This document shows positions 17,734 through 27,757 of a stretch of 44,536 bases of DNA, piece by piece. Position numbers and translations under genes: made by a program. Under the pieces are notes generated by a model. The model ran no database searches and had not been told where the DNA came from. It was given only the letters and a program-made list of their open reading frames with translations. How positions within the stretch are numbered: the first letter of the stretch is position 1; each line of letters starts with the position of its first letter. The DNA is from Parcubacteria group bacterium. GTDB lineage: Bacteria; Patescibacteriota; Minisyncoccia; Phycocordibacterales; Phycocordibacteraceae. The stretch spans positions 1 through 44,536 of the forward strand of contig JAQBRE010000007.1 in assembly GCA_028286605.1 (NCBI GenBank). Direction: 5' to 3'.

Positions 17734-18869
17734 ACATCCTTTTCATATCTAACGACCCTGCGATCTTCGAAGAAGGAAGTGCAGTGCGCACCCGTATGCG
17801 TTCGTATGCAGATGAAGTAGCAAAGACGGGAGGCATGCTGCATATTCTTTCGCACGCTAAAAAACATATCGAAACATCTGATGGGCCACTCGTGCTGCAC
17901 GGTGTCGGCGGAAACAGATTGCTTGTGCTCCTTTCTATGCGAAGCCGTGCTCGCGCTCTTGTCCGAAAGGAAAATATAGCAATCGTGTCCGCACAAGATC
18001 CGTTCGAGCAGGGAAGGATAGCGCTGCACGCCGTGCGCGGTACGAACGCGAAGTTGCACATGCAACTGCACACGGATGCCTTTTCGCCTTGGTTCACGCG
18101 CGGCGGCATAGCCCGCAGCCCGCGCGTTCGTGTACCGTTCCTGAATCGGATACGAAAGCGTATCGCAGACCGCATCTTGCCGAAAGCCGACGGCATACGG
18201 GTCGTCTCGCAGCGTATCAAGGATTCACTTATTACCCGGTATGGCGAACGGATGCAAAAAGCAGTCGTGATTCCTATACACGTCGATACCGTCATCCCGC
18301 CGAAGGTGGCACTTCCGGAACCAGTGTTCCCGTTCTCGCTCATCAGCGTCAGTCGCCTTGAGCCCGAGAAGCGCATCGAGGATATCTTGTACGCGCTGGC
18401 GGGCCTGAAAGACTCATACCCTGCGGTGGGGCTGATGATAATTGGAAGCGGAAGTCAGCGAGAGCATCTGGAACAACTCACGAAGAAACTCGATATCGAA
18501 AGTCGTGTGCGGTTCCTTGGTGCGCGCGCAGACGCGCGCGGCCTCATGCAAAGCGCGCAGGCATATATACAAGCCAGCGCCTATGAAGGGTATGGCATCA
18601 CGCTCATCGAAGCAGCGCTCGCACGCATACCGATCATCACGACGGATGTCGGTATCGTCGGCGAAGTATTCAAGGGTAATGATTCTGTACTGGCTGCGCC
18701 GCCAGGCGATCCGGCGCAGCTGCTGTATCTTATCCGCCGTCTCGTTGAAGATTCATCTTTGCGCACTTCGCTTGCGATGCGCGCGGAAACGGTAGCAAAG
18801 GAACATCTTGCAGCTATGCATAGCGAACCGGCTGATATTATTGCAGATATGCTTCGCCTCGCTTTATGA
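17730..18869 (+). CDS. Glycosyltransferase family 4
   Basis: ATGA overlap with previous gene; 'ISVSRLEPEKRIEDILYALAGL', 'ASAYEGYGITLIEAALARIPIITTDVG'. Confidence 0.9.
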   Translation: MNILFISNDPAIFEEGSAVRTRMRSYADEVAKTGGMLHILSHAKKHIETSDGPLVLHGVGGNRLLVLLSMRSRARALVRKENIAIVSAQDPFEQGRIALHAVRGTNAKLHMQLHTDAFSPWFTRGGIARSPRVRVPFLNRIRKRIADRILPKADGIRVVSQRIKDSLITRYGERMQKAVVIPIHVDTVIPPKVALPEPVFPFSLISVSRLEPEKRIEDILYALAGLKDSYPAVGLMIIGSGSQREHLEQLTKKLDIESRVRFLGARADARGLMQSAQAYIQASAYEGYGITLIEAALARIPIITTDVGIVGEVFKGNDSVLAAPPGDPAQLLYLIRRLVEDSSLRTSLAMRAETVAKEHLAAMHSEPADIIADMLRLAL

Positions 18870-19891
18870 AATTCTTAATCGTATGTCAGGTCGTAGATAC
18901 GGAAGATCCAGTGCTGGGCTTCTTTCATGAATGGATTGCACGCCTCGCGCTGCGTTTTGAGAGCATCGCCGTTATTTGCTTGAAGGAAGGTGTGCACCAG
19001 CTACCAGGGAATGTACGAGTCTATTCTTTGGGCAAGGAGAAGGGCAGCGTGCCAGGGTTCATGTATGGGTTGCGATTCCTTTCACTGGCATGGAAGCTGC
19101 GTGCAGAATACGATCGCGTCTTCGTGCACATGAATCAGGAATACATCCTTATCGCGGGCTGGATGTGGGAAATCCTGAATAAGCCTGTCTATCTATGGCG
19201 TAATCACTATGCCGGTTCATGGCTGACAGATCTCGCTGCATCAACCTGCACGAAAGTCTTTTGCACATCGCAGCATTCCTATACCGCGAAGTATAAGAAG
19301 ACGGTATTGATGCCGGTGGGTGTTGATCTTGAGCTGTTCAGCATGAACAGAAATATCCGCCGCGAACCGCATTCAATATTGTTTCTGGCGCGCGTCTCTC
19401 CGTCTAAGCATCCCGACATTCTTATCGAAGCGCTCGGTGCACTGCTGAAGCGAAGCATCAGCTTCATTGCTTCGATATACGGATCGCCTCTCCCTGCGGA
19501 CATGGCGTATTACGGGAACCTTAAAGCACGTGCGGAATCGCTCGGACTGCATGATCGCGTACGTTTTTATCCAGGCGTTTCGCATGAGGAAGCCGCCGCA
19601 GTATTCAGCGCGCACGAAGTATTCGTGAACTGTTCACCCAGCGGCATGTTCGATAAGACGCTGTTCGAGGCAGCCGCTTGCGGCTGCCTCGTTATCGCCG
19701 CGAGCCAGGACTTCGCTGCGCAGGCAGGGCCGCAAGCATTCTTCAATGGAACCGCGGAAGATCTTGCTACGCATCTTGAATCGCTCCTGACCACGGAACC
19801 TGATTCTGACCTCAAGCAGAGGCTCACGGAGTCTGCCTCAGAGAACAGTCTGGATGCGCTTATGGGCCGTCTTGCTGCTGCGCTACAATAA
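18866..19891 (+). CDS. Glycosyltransferase family 4-like
   Basis: ATGA overlap; 'LFLARVSPSKHPDILIEALGALL', 'CSPSGMFDKTLFEAAACGCLVIAA'. Confidence 0.87.
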   Translation: MKFLIVCQVVDTEDPVLGFFHEWIARLALRFESIAVICLKEGVHQLPGNVRVYSLGKEKGSVPGFMYGLRFLSLAWKLRAEYDRVFVHMNQEYILIAGWMWEILNKPVYLWRNHYAGSWLTDLAASTCTKVFCTSQHSYTAKYKKTVLMPVGVDLELFSMNRNIRREPHSILFLARVSPSKHPDILIEALGALLKRSISFIASIYGSPLPADMAYYGNLKARAESLGLHDRVRFYPGVSHEEAAAVFSAHEVFVNCSPSGMFDKTLFEAAACGCLVIAASQDFAAQAGPQAFFNGTAEDLATHLESLLTTEPDSDLKQRLTESASENSLDALMGRLAAALQ

Positions 19892-19895
19892 CGGC

Positions 19896-20642
19896 ATGTC
19901 TTCCTATAAGAACCTTATAAAGCAGCTGCTTGCCGCGCGCGGTTATGAAATTCGGAAGATAGACGAACCGGATAGCGACCCTGCATTCAAGGTTGTTCAC
20001 GAAGCCGTGCGCGATGCCACCATGACCTCGCGCGAGCGCCAGCAGGCGCTCTATCAGGCAGTCAATTACATCGCAGACAATAATATTGAAGGCGACATCG
20101 TTGAGTGCGGCGTGTGGAAGGGAGGAAGCTCTATGATTTCTGCGCTCGCACTTAAGGCGAAGCATCAGACTGACAGAAAACTCTACTTGTATGACACCTT
20201 TGCAGGCATGTCTGCGCCGACTAAGGAAGATGTGAGTTTGCACGGTACGGCAGCGCAAGGGAAGTGGGAAGCGCTCGCAGACGGCGATAAGAATCTCTGG
20301 GATTATGCTTCGCTCAAAGAAGTGCAGGGTAATCTTGCGACGACAGGTTATCCAAAAGATAATCTCATCTTCGTGTCAGGAAAAGTGGAAGATACGATTC
20401 CTGCGACAATGCCAGAACGTATAGCAGTGCTCCGGCTTGATACTGATTGGTATGAGTCGACGAAGCATGAGCTTGAGCACCTGTTCCCGCTCCTTGTTCC
20501 AGGTGGCGTATTAATAATTGATGACTACGGCCATTGGCAGGGTGCTCGCCAGGCGGTCGACGAATACCTTGCGACGCAGCCGCCTATGTTCCTTGCGCGT
20601 ATCGATTACACAGGTCGGATCGGCATAAAGGCGAGGCTATGA
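19896..20642 (+). CDS. TylF/MycF-like O-methyltransferase
   Basis: 'GDIVECGVWKGGSSMISALALK', 'LYLYDTFAGMSAPT', 'LRLDTDWYESTKHELEHLFPLLVPGGVLIIDDYGHWQGARQAVDEY'. Confidence 0.9.
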   Translation: MSSYKNLIKQLLAARGYEIRKIDEPDSDPAFKVVHEAVRDATMTSRERQQALYQAVNYIADNNIEGDIVECGVWKGGSSMISALALKAKHQTDRKLYLYDTFAGMSAPTKEDVSLHGTAAQGKWEALADGDKNLWDYASLKEVQGNLATTGYPKDNLIFVSGKVEDTIPATMPERIAVLRLDTDWYESTKHELEHLFPLLVPGGVLIIDDYGHWQGARQAVDEYLATQPPMFLARIDYTGRIGIKARL

Positions 20643-21277
20643 GAACCCGAAGTACGATTTCCTGTATCTGGAGCGGACAAACGTTGCTACGCATCCGCAT
20701 GAACCGCGCTTTCAGCGCGTTCACCCTTTCGGGAAAGACTATCGACGTAGGCGGCGGCCATCATCCTGATTACTTCGACTACTTTCAGCAGGAACCTGGC
20801 ACGCAGATCGAAGCACTCGATGCATCGCTTTCAGGTATCGATTTCGAAACCGATGCGCTTCCGTATGCAGACGCATCGATAGATACGATTATCTGTGCGA
20901 ATGTGCTTGAACACATATTCAACTATCAGCACCTCACAAATGAGATGCAGCGCATCCTGAAACCGAGTGGCCAGCTCATCGGCTTCGTACCATTTTTACA
21001 GCAGTATCATCCAGATCCGAATGATTATTTCCGCTACACGCGTACGGCGCTCGAACGAATCCTGCATCATGCAGGATTCAATACGGTACAGGTAAGGGAA
21101 GTAGGCGGCGGGCCGTTCCTGGTTAACTACAATATTCTCATGCTTTCGTTGCCGCGTATCCTGCGCGTGCTCCTGTATCCACTCCATAGTGCGCTCGACG
21201 TGGTCTTTCTGAGCCTTCGGCCGGGAGCCGCGAAGCGGCTCCCGCTGGGCTTCACGTTCAGCGCTACTATTTCCTAA
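20639..21277 (+). CDS. Class I SAM-dependent methyltransferase
   Basis: 'GKTIDVGGGHHPDYFDYF', 'DTIICANVLEHIFNYQHLTNEMQRILKPSGQLIGFVPF'; ATGA overlap. Confidence 0.87.
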   Translation: MRTRSTISCIWSGQTLLRIRMNRAFSAFTLSGKTIDVGGGHHPDYFDYFQQEPGTQIEALDASLSGIDFETDALPYADASIDTIICANVLEHIFNYQHLTNEMQRILKPSGQLIGFVPFLQQYHPDPNDYFRYTRTALERILHHAGFNTVQVREVGGGPFLVNYNILMLSLPRILRVLLYPLHSALDVVFLSLRPGAAKRLPLGFTFSATIS

Positions 21278-21295
21278 AGTGCTAGAATGCCTGGT

Positions 21296-21961
21296 ATGAC
21301 TGTCTCGGATCGTGATCTTCCAGCGCACAAGCGTGCGCTCGTTGCATTCATGCGTGCGCTCCCGCAGGGAGCGCACCTTCTCGATATAGGCTGCGGTTCA
21401 GGAAAAGCTATACGCTGGCTGCATAGCATACGCCCCGACGTCATCATTTCGGGAATGGATATAAATGATAATCAAGAATACATGCCAGCTGGCGTTGTCT
21501 TCAAGTAAGGCTCGGTCGACGATCTGGCTGCAATGTACGCAGCCGATTCGTTTGATGCGGTCATCTGTCAGCATGTGATCGAGCATCTCGTAAATCCGGT
21601 CCCAATGATCGAAGGCATCAAGATGATCCTGAAGAAAGGAGGGAAGCTCTATTTGGAGACGCCGAACTGGACGCGTCTCTTCGTTCCGTTCTCGCATCTG
21701 TATTTCTGGGGAGATTACACTCATATCCATCCATACTCGGTTTCGACGATGTATCGAATGTTCAATGATTTCGATATGCAGGCACGCGCGTGGAGCGTCT
21801 CCTCATGCACGTGGTTTCCGAAGCGCGTAGCCAAGGATTTTTCGAAAAGTACAGCAGATAAGCTTCCACTATATGACGGACGTGGATTCTTTTCTCGTTC
21901 CTTTGCGCGCCTTATTAATCCGTTGCTGCACGATATCCTTATCGCGATTGCAGAGAAATAA
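21296..21961 (+). pseudogene. Class I SAM-dependent methyltransferase interrupted by one in-frame TAA (21506-21508)
   Basis: Motif I 'LLDIGCGSGKAIRWL' before the stop; 'FDAVICQHVIEHLVNPVPMIEGIKMILKKGGKLYLETPN' in the same frame after it. Confidence 0.85.
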
Positions 21962-21978
21962 TCTCTAGAAAAGAATTA

Positions 21979-23253
21979 TTAAGGTATAAGGTCACCCCGT
22001 AAGTAACTGCCTGCCTGAATTGCCGTGCCCCCGCTAGACGCAGTTGCTTGCGCCCACTTCAATTGAACGTCACCGACAGTTCCTGCTGTGAATACTGTTC
22101 CAGCCAAGTGAATCGGACTAGAAGTATTGGGAACTGGAATTACTATGCGCGAGCTAGTGCTACTAGCCATGATCACTCCTTGGCTGGAGCCACTCTGATA
22201 TCCAATTGTGAGAATTGCTCCTGCTGGAGCGCTAAATTCAATAACCAAATCAGCAGATGAGCTGGCAATCGCGAAAAGCTCGCCGTCAATAATGTATCCA
22301 ACGCTAGGTTGAAGGTTTTGTAGAACTAGAGTGTTGTCGTTTGTTGGAGTCGTAGAATTCGTAACGACCTGATCACTAGTCTTTGCCACCTTGGTAATTG
22401 TGTTAAGTGGTGTGGTATAGCTGATAATCACTATTCCTGATCCACCAGAACCACCCGCTGAAGTTCCTCCGCCGTTACCGCCACCCCCACCGCCCGTATT
22501 TGCTGTAGCATTTTGTCCGGCTGCGCCCGTGGCTCCGTTTCCTCCACCCCCGACACCGCCGCTGCCCGAGGTTACTGATCCGCCACCGCCCCCACCGCCA
22601 GCATAGTAAACCGTACTGCCGCTGATGCTCGAAGAGAGACCGTCACCACCATTTCCCGCAACGCCACTCGGCGAACCATTTTGACCTGCTGTGTTCGCGC
22701 CGCCACCGCCACCTGCGCCGTTTGCATTTCCGCCTGGCGTTCCGCCATCATGACCCTGGCCTGGTGTACCTGCGCCACCATTATTATAGGCTGAACCATT
22801 TGAGTTTCCGCCACCACCTGAACCGCCCGGATTAGTAACTGCACCACCACCAATTGCGGTCATAATGGAACCTAAAGAGGAATTACCGCCGTCATTATTT
22901 CCACCGCCCGCCCCGCCCGAACCAACTGTTATTGGATATGATGTTGCACTAACGTGCAGGCTCGTCGTTGCTAAAAAACCACCAGCACCACCTCCTGCAC
23001 CATTGATATCATCTTCACCGCTACCACCCCCGGCCACGACCAGGGCAGAAACCGTTCCACTACCAACACCACTACAATCAAACGTTCCGCTTGAAGTGAA
23101 TGTATGTATCGTATTACCGCCCGAATGCGTAATTGTGCCTCCGATACATTCAGTAGTGAATGCCAAAGCCGGGCTAGTACCAAGAGTCCAGAACAATACA
23201 ACTATAAATAATGGCGAGAGAACCCTCCCCGTGAATATTGTATGTTTTTTCAT
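21979..23253 (-). CDS. Secreted glycine-rich protein
   Basis: Signal peptide 'LFIVVLFWTLGTSPALAF'; 'VSALVVAGGGSGEDD...GSGGSGIVIISYT' Gly-rich domain. Confidence 0.78.
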   Translation of the reverse strand: MKKHTIFTGRVLSPLFIVVLFWTLGTSPALAFTTECIGGTITHSGGNTIHTFTSSGTFDCSGVGSGTVSALVVAGGGSGEDDINGAGGGAGGFLATTSLHVSATSYPITVGSGGAGGGNNDGGNSSLGSIMTAIGGGAVTNPGGSGGGGNSNGSAYNNGGAGTPGQGHDGGTPGGNANGAGGGGGANTAGQNGSPSGVAGNGGDGLSSSISGSTVYYAGGGGGGGSVTSGSGGVGGGGNGATGAAGQNATANTGGGGGGNGGGTSAGGSGGSGIVIISYTTPLNTITKVAKTSDQVVTNSTTPTNDNTLVLQNLQPSVGYIIDGELFAIASSSADLVIEFSAPAGAILTIGYQSGSSQGVIMASSTSSRIVIPVPNTSSPIHLAGTVFTAGTVGDVQLKWAQATASSGGTAIQAGSYLRGDLIP

Positions 23254-23332
23254 GCCTACATTTTAGCTCCGTTACTAGTCGTTTTATCTAAGGGGGTGGA
23301 TAAAGATTCCCCACATAGTAGAGTGTATCGAC

Positions 23333-24049
23333 ATGCACGCTTTCTTGAACGACTCGAAGAATAAGGAGCATGCGCTCGAACGAGCGCATGCTCAGCCTGT
23401 CAGCAAAGAGGGTATAGATTATTTTTCATACGAAGATACGCTTGGCATACCCAAAGAAGTAGGATATTGGGAAGATGTAATACTTGGCGAACTTCCGACA
23501 GAAGATGCGAAGGTCTTTCCCGCCGAGTTCCTGAAAGCGGTGCCAGTCGGCGCAGATCTTTCAACGCTTCCGGCGCGCTTCATGCTGTGGCAGTTCGAAG
23601 ATGCTCGTTATGGACTTAAGAATATCCGTGCAGTTCGGAAAGATGCTGTACTCATGGGGTTCTGCGATGAACTCGCTGCGCTGTATCGCAGGGAAATTGG
23701 CGGGACACCGATAGCTCCTCAGGAATTGCAGGAGCTGTTCGATCGCACCGCTGCTGCATGGGCAGTGATCGGCGACCGCCAGCGCATCGCTTCCATGCGC
23801 TTCGCACGCAAATGGGCATGGCTCGGCGCACGCAAATGGGCATGGATTCCTATCAAGGGATGGACCAGTACCTGGAAATGGCTTCTCGCTGCGACGCGCA
23901 ACCGCGCGCGCAGTGGAGCGACCATCATGCTACTTTCCTGGGCAGACGCGTTCAAGTGGATCAGGCCGTGGGAATCGTCCGCACAACGGGTAAGAATAGG
24001 TAAGGCGTGGTTCCTTTCAGCCTTGCAAACTGCGTTTACAAGAGCCTGA
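23333..24049 (+). CDS. Hypothetical protein with Trp/Lys/Arg-rich C-terminal region
   Basis: 238 aa; short tandem 'ARKWAWLGARKWAWIPIKGW'; TAGAGT 8 nt before ATG. Confidence 0.6.
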   Translation: MHAFLNDSKNKEHALERAHAQPVSKEGIDYFSYEDTLGIPKEVGYWEDVILGELPTEDAKVFPAEFLKAVPVGADLSTLPARFMLWQFEDARYGLKNIRAVRKDAVLMGFCDELAALYRREIGGTPIAPQELQELFDRTAAAWAVIGDRQRIASMRFARKWAWLGARKWAWIPIKGWTSTWKWLLAATRNRARSGATIMLLSWADAFKWIRPWESSAQRVRIGKAWFLSALQTAFTRA

Positions 24050-24080
24050 AATAAGGATAAAATCCAACCAAATAAGCTCT

Positions 24081-24917
24081 ATGAACGTCAACATCGTCAA
24101 CTATGAAATGGCCTTCGTAAACGGCATTCTGAGCAAGTTCGCCTGGAAGATGAACGAGGAGTTGGAAAAGATGGGCATAAAGAGCGTCGTCACGGATGCT
24201 CCCGATCCTAAATACGATATAAATCATCATATTATTTATTTCGGGTATAAGCATGTCGATTCCTTGAATACAGTGATGATTACGCATCTGAATACTGAAG
24301 AAAAGATCGAACGGCTCCGCGAGGTCATGAAGACCGCAGATGTTGGCGTGTGCATGGCACAACAGACGATCGACGAGCTCGTCGCGCAAGGATTCGACGG
24401 AAGCAAGCTCAAATATGCGGTGCCGGCTGCCGGCGATGAGAAGCTGCCGATTCCGATTACTATACTCACGAATGTGTATCCGGACGGTGTGAAGCGCGAG
24501 ACGATGCTGAACGAGCTCGCGAAGGTAATTAATCCTGAACGATTTATCTTTCGTATAATGGGAAAAAATTGGGATGTCGATGCGCTACGCGCACTCGGTC
24601 TCAATATTGAATACCATTCGGAATTCGATAGAGAGGTACAGAATAATTTCCTCATAAATTCTAAATACAATCTGTACTTTGGCCTTGATCAAGGCTCGAT
24701 GGCAGTACTCGATGCTATTAACGCTGGCTTGCAAATCATTGCACCGCTCGATGGCTTCCAAAATCATTCTGGCGTCGATTTCCCGTTCACGACGCAGGAA
24801 GAGCTTAATGCCATATTCCTCAAGCTGCAGGAATTTCCACTTAAGGACTGGACGTGGGAGCACTACACTAAGAAGCATGTAGAGATCTGGAAGGAACTCA
24901 TGCAAGAAAAGACATAA
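24081..24917 (+). CDS. Glycosyltransferase-like protein (tentative)
   Basis: 'KYNLYFGLDQGSMAVLDAINAGLQIIAPLDGFQNHSG' resembles a GT-B C-terminal domain. Confidence 0.6.
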   Translation: MNVNIVNYEMAFVNGILSKFAWKMNEELEKMGIKSVVTDAPDPKYDINHHIIYFGYKHVDSLNTVMITHLNTEEKIERLREVMKTADVGVCMAQQTIDELVAQGFDGSKLKYAVPAAGDEKLPIPITILTNVYPDGVKRETMLNELAKVINPERFIFRIMGKNWDVDALRALGLNIEYHSEFDREVQNNFLINSKYNLYFGLDQGSMAVLDAINAGLQIIAPLDGFQNHSGVDFPFTTQEELNAIFLKLQEFPLKDWTWEHYTKKHVEIWKELMQEKT

Positions 24918-24919
24918 TT

Positions 24920-25786
24920 ATGGAACTGCGCTTTCTAAAACAGAATCGATTCTTCAAGCATCTAAAGCAAGAAGAATATAACGGAAGGATGGCCATGGCG
25001 TTCAGCCGTGCAGCGGCTACAGCGCCTTTGCGAAAAATTGACAGCACAAACCTGCAGTCATGGGAGTTCTCTGGGTTCTGCCAGAATCGTGAAGACGGGG
25101 TCATCGACTATTTAACAGCGAATATTAAAGATAAGAATCGATATTTCGTAGAGATAGGCTCCGCAGATGGCCTGGAAAATAATTCAGCCTGGCTCGCTTT
25201 TGGAAAGAAGTATAGCGGCGTTATGATAGACGGCAGCAAATTGAAATCGGAAGAGAGTAAGGAATTCCTCCAAGCCTACAACCACGGAGTAAAGCATATG
25301 AACGCATTCGTGGATCGCGATACGCTTCCGGAGCTTCTGAAAGGGATACGTGTCCACGATCCGGATTTCTTTTCGCTCGATATCGACGGGAATGATTTCT
25401 ATATCATGAACGGCCTGCTAAACCTGGAGTTCAAGCCAAAAGTGATCTGCGTCGAATATAATTCCGCGTATGGGCCTGATGCTGCGAAGACGATCGTGTA
25501 TGATCCTACGTTCAATTACAAATACGCGACGCCGACGAAGCTTTATTACGGAGTCTCGATACAAGGGTGGAAAACGCTTTTTAAGAAGCATGGATATCAA
25601 TTCGCCGGTATCGAATCTAATGGAGTAAATGCGTTCTTCATCGACCCAACGCAATTCGAACCTGGCTTCTCGAACTCTTTTACGGGGTCGGATTTCATCG
25701 AGAATTTCGTTCAGCTGTATCGTCACCCCGGCGGATGGAAGGCGCAGTTCGCGATCATCAAAGATATGCCGTTTTACGACCTGTAA
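24920..25786 (+). CDS. FkbM-like methyltransferase
   Basis: 'QNREDGVIDYL', 'YFVEIGSADGLENNSAWLAFGKKYSGVMIDGS', 'DFFSLDIDGNDFYIMNGLL'. Confidence 0.7.
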   Translation: MELRFLKQNRFFKHLKQEEYNGRMAMAFSRAAATAPLRKIDSTNLQSWEFSGFCQNREDGVIDYLTANIKDKNRYFVEIGSADGLENNSAWLAFGKKYSGVMIDGSKLKSEESKEFLQAYNHGVKHMNAFVDRDTLPELLKGIRVHDPDFFSLDIDGNDFYIMNGLLNLEFKPKVICVEYNSAYGPDAAKTIVYDPTFNYKYATPTKLYYGVSIQGWKTLFKKHGYQFAGIESNGVNAFFIDPTQFEPGFSNSFTGSDFIENFVQLYRHPGGWKAQFAIIKDMPFYDL

Positions 25787-25832
25787 CCTTCGTAAATCAG
25801 GAATGGTATACTAGTGTATAAAGCCTTATATT

Positions 25833-26819
25833 ATGGAACGAAGCATCAGAGATACTAATGTGTGCGTCATCGGCGGAGCTGGATTTATCGGCTCGCATCT
25901 AGTCAATTATCTAGTCAATGAACGGAATTGCCGCGTGCTTGTTCTTGATAACCTGATCACCGGTCAGAAACGATTCGTACATCCGAAGGCAGAATTCGTG
26001 TGGTTCGATATTACCGGTTCTGAAGAACAGCTTCGCAAACTATTGGAATTTCATGAGATCGAGTACATCTTCAACTATGCTGCCGAGCCATATATTCCCG
26101 TTTCGTTCGAACGCCCGCTTCATGTTTTTAATATCAACGCCTTCGCTGCGCTGAAAGTGATGAATGCCGCCCATGAGAAGAAGGGGGGTGTGAAAGGTAT
26201 CCTTCAGGTCTCGTCCGCCGAAATATATGGCAATACTGATGGAAAGATAAGCGAAGAGGCAAAGGTTGAGCCGCACAGCACCTATGGTGCATCTAAGGCT
26301 GCGATCGATTCGATCGTGCAAGTCGGATGGAAGGAGCGCAAGACTCCTGCTATCGCAATGCGCCAATTCAACTGCGTAGGTGAGCGCGAGACACACCCCT
26401 ACATCATTCCCGAGATTATCGAGCAGATCGGACGTTATGAGGAACAAGGATCACAAGAGAAGCCATTCGTCGTGAAGCTTGGCAATAATTCATTCCGCGA
26501 CTTCCAGTATGCTGGGGATGCCGCACGCATGGCCGTTGAACTGCTAGAAAAGGGAAATTTTGGCGAAGTCTATAATATGGGTAGTGAGGAGGGCGTGCAG
26601 ATGTATGACTTGGCGCAGATGATCGGAAAGCTGATGGGAGTTGCTGTCGAGGTGAAGGAAGATCCTGAGCGTGTACGACCATGGGAAATATGGCATCTTC
26701 AGTCAGATAACACGAAGCTTTATAAGACTATCTCAGGAAGGCCGGAGGTTCCGCTAGAGGAAGCGCTCGCTCGCACCATACATTCTTATAAAGAGAACGG
26801 GAATAAGTGGGATTTCTAA
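25833..26819 (+). CDS. NAD-dependent epimerase/dehydratase (extended SDR)
   Basis: 'VCVIGGAGFIGSHLVNYLVNERNCRVLVLDNLITG', 'QVSSAEIYGNTDG', 'STYGASKAAID'. Confidence 0.92.
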   Translation: MERSIRDTNVCVIGGAGFIGSHLVNYLVNERNCRVLVLDNLITGQKRFVHPKAEFVWFDITGSEEQLRKLLEFHEIEYIFNYAAEPYIPVSFERPLHVFNINAFAALKVMNAAHEKKGGVKGILQVSSAEIYGNTDGKISEEAKVEPHSTYGASKAAIDSIVQVGWKERKTPAIAMRQFNCVGERETHPYIIPEIIEQIGRYEEQGSQEKPFVVKLGNNSFRDFQYAGDAARMAVELLEKGNFGEVYNMGSEEGVQMYDLAQMIGKLMGVAVEVKEDPERVRPWEIWHLQSDNTKLYKTISGRPEVPLEEALARTIHSYKENGNKWDF

Positions 26820-27757
26820 TGGAGCCATATAAGGAGCTTGAAGAGAAATACGCCGCATTTGCCGGAAGCACGCATGCAGTTTCCTGTTCTTCGGGTACGG
26901 CAGCCCTGCATTTGTCGTTGCTCGCATTCGGCGTCGGCGCAGGCGATGAAGTGATCGTGCCCGATTTCTGTATGGCAGCGTGTGCATTCGCCGTAAGCTA
27001 TTGCAACGCGACGCCAGTATTCGTTGATGTGCTTCCCGATACGTACGCACTTGATCCTGCGCTCCTTGAGGTCGCCATCACACCACGCACAAAAGCGATT
27101 ATTGTCGTTCATACCTATGGGCGTCTTGCGGACATGGATGCAATCATAGCTATTGCAAAGCGCCACAGCATTCCTGTCATAGAAGATGCCTGCGAAGCGC
27201 AGGGTGCCGTGCACGCATCAAAGGCGGACGTAACGGTGTATTCCTTTTTCCGTAACAAGATCATTCCTGCCGAAGAGGGTGGTCTTATCACGACGGAATC
27301 GGAGCACATCGTCGAGCGCGCGAACTTCCTGAAGAGTATGGCCTTCAATACTGAACATGACTATTTTCATACTGAGATAGGCTACAACTACCGAATGCCT
27401 GATGCGGAAGCGGTTCTTGCGCTTGCAAGCCTGCGGGCCTACGAAGCAAATGTAGCGAAGCGAACGGCAATTGAAGCCTGGTATGACCAATATCTTACAC
27501 AGCCAATGCCAAAGCGTGATGCGGTCTGGTTCTATGAAGTGAACGTTCCGAGCAATGCAAAGGAAGCCATACTTGCAGCAATACCGCGGGCACGACACAG
27601 TTTCAAGCCGCTCTCATCACTGCCGATGTATGGAAGTGGTGCAGGAAAGCCAGTTTCTCGAGCGCTCTCAGAATCTTTGCTCCTCCTGCCCGCATGGACA
27701 GATCTTATCGAATCAGACGTACGAGATATCGCGGAACGAGTGAATGGATTGATATGA
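26819..27757 (+). CDS. DegT/DnrJ/EryC1/StrS aminotransferase family
   Basis: 'SCSSGTAALHLSLLAFGVGAGDEVIVPDF', 'VIEDACEAQGA', 'VYSFFRNKIIPAEEGGLI'; TAATG coupling to previous gene. Confidence 0.92.
   Translation: MEPYKELEEKYAAFAGSTHAVSCSSGTAALHLSLLAFGVGAGDEVIVPDFCMAACAFAVSYCNATPVFVDVLPDTYALDPALLEVAITPRTKAIIVVHTYGRLADMDAIIAIAKRHSIPVIEDACEAQGAVHASKADVTVYSFFRNKIIPAEEGGLITTESEHIVERANFLKSMAFNTEHDYFHTEIGYNYRMPDAEAVLALASLRAYEANVAKRTAIEAWYDQYLTQPMPKRDAVWFYEVNVPSNAKEAILAAIPRARHSFKPLSSLPMYGSGAGKPVSRALSESLLLLPAWTDLIESDVRDIAERVNGLI

Noticed and set aside
21296-21961. Stop-codon reassignment as the explanation for the in-frame TAA
   Set aside because: TAA ends other genes normally here (e.g. 26817-26819), so a nonsense change or sequence error is simpler.
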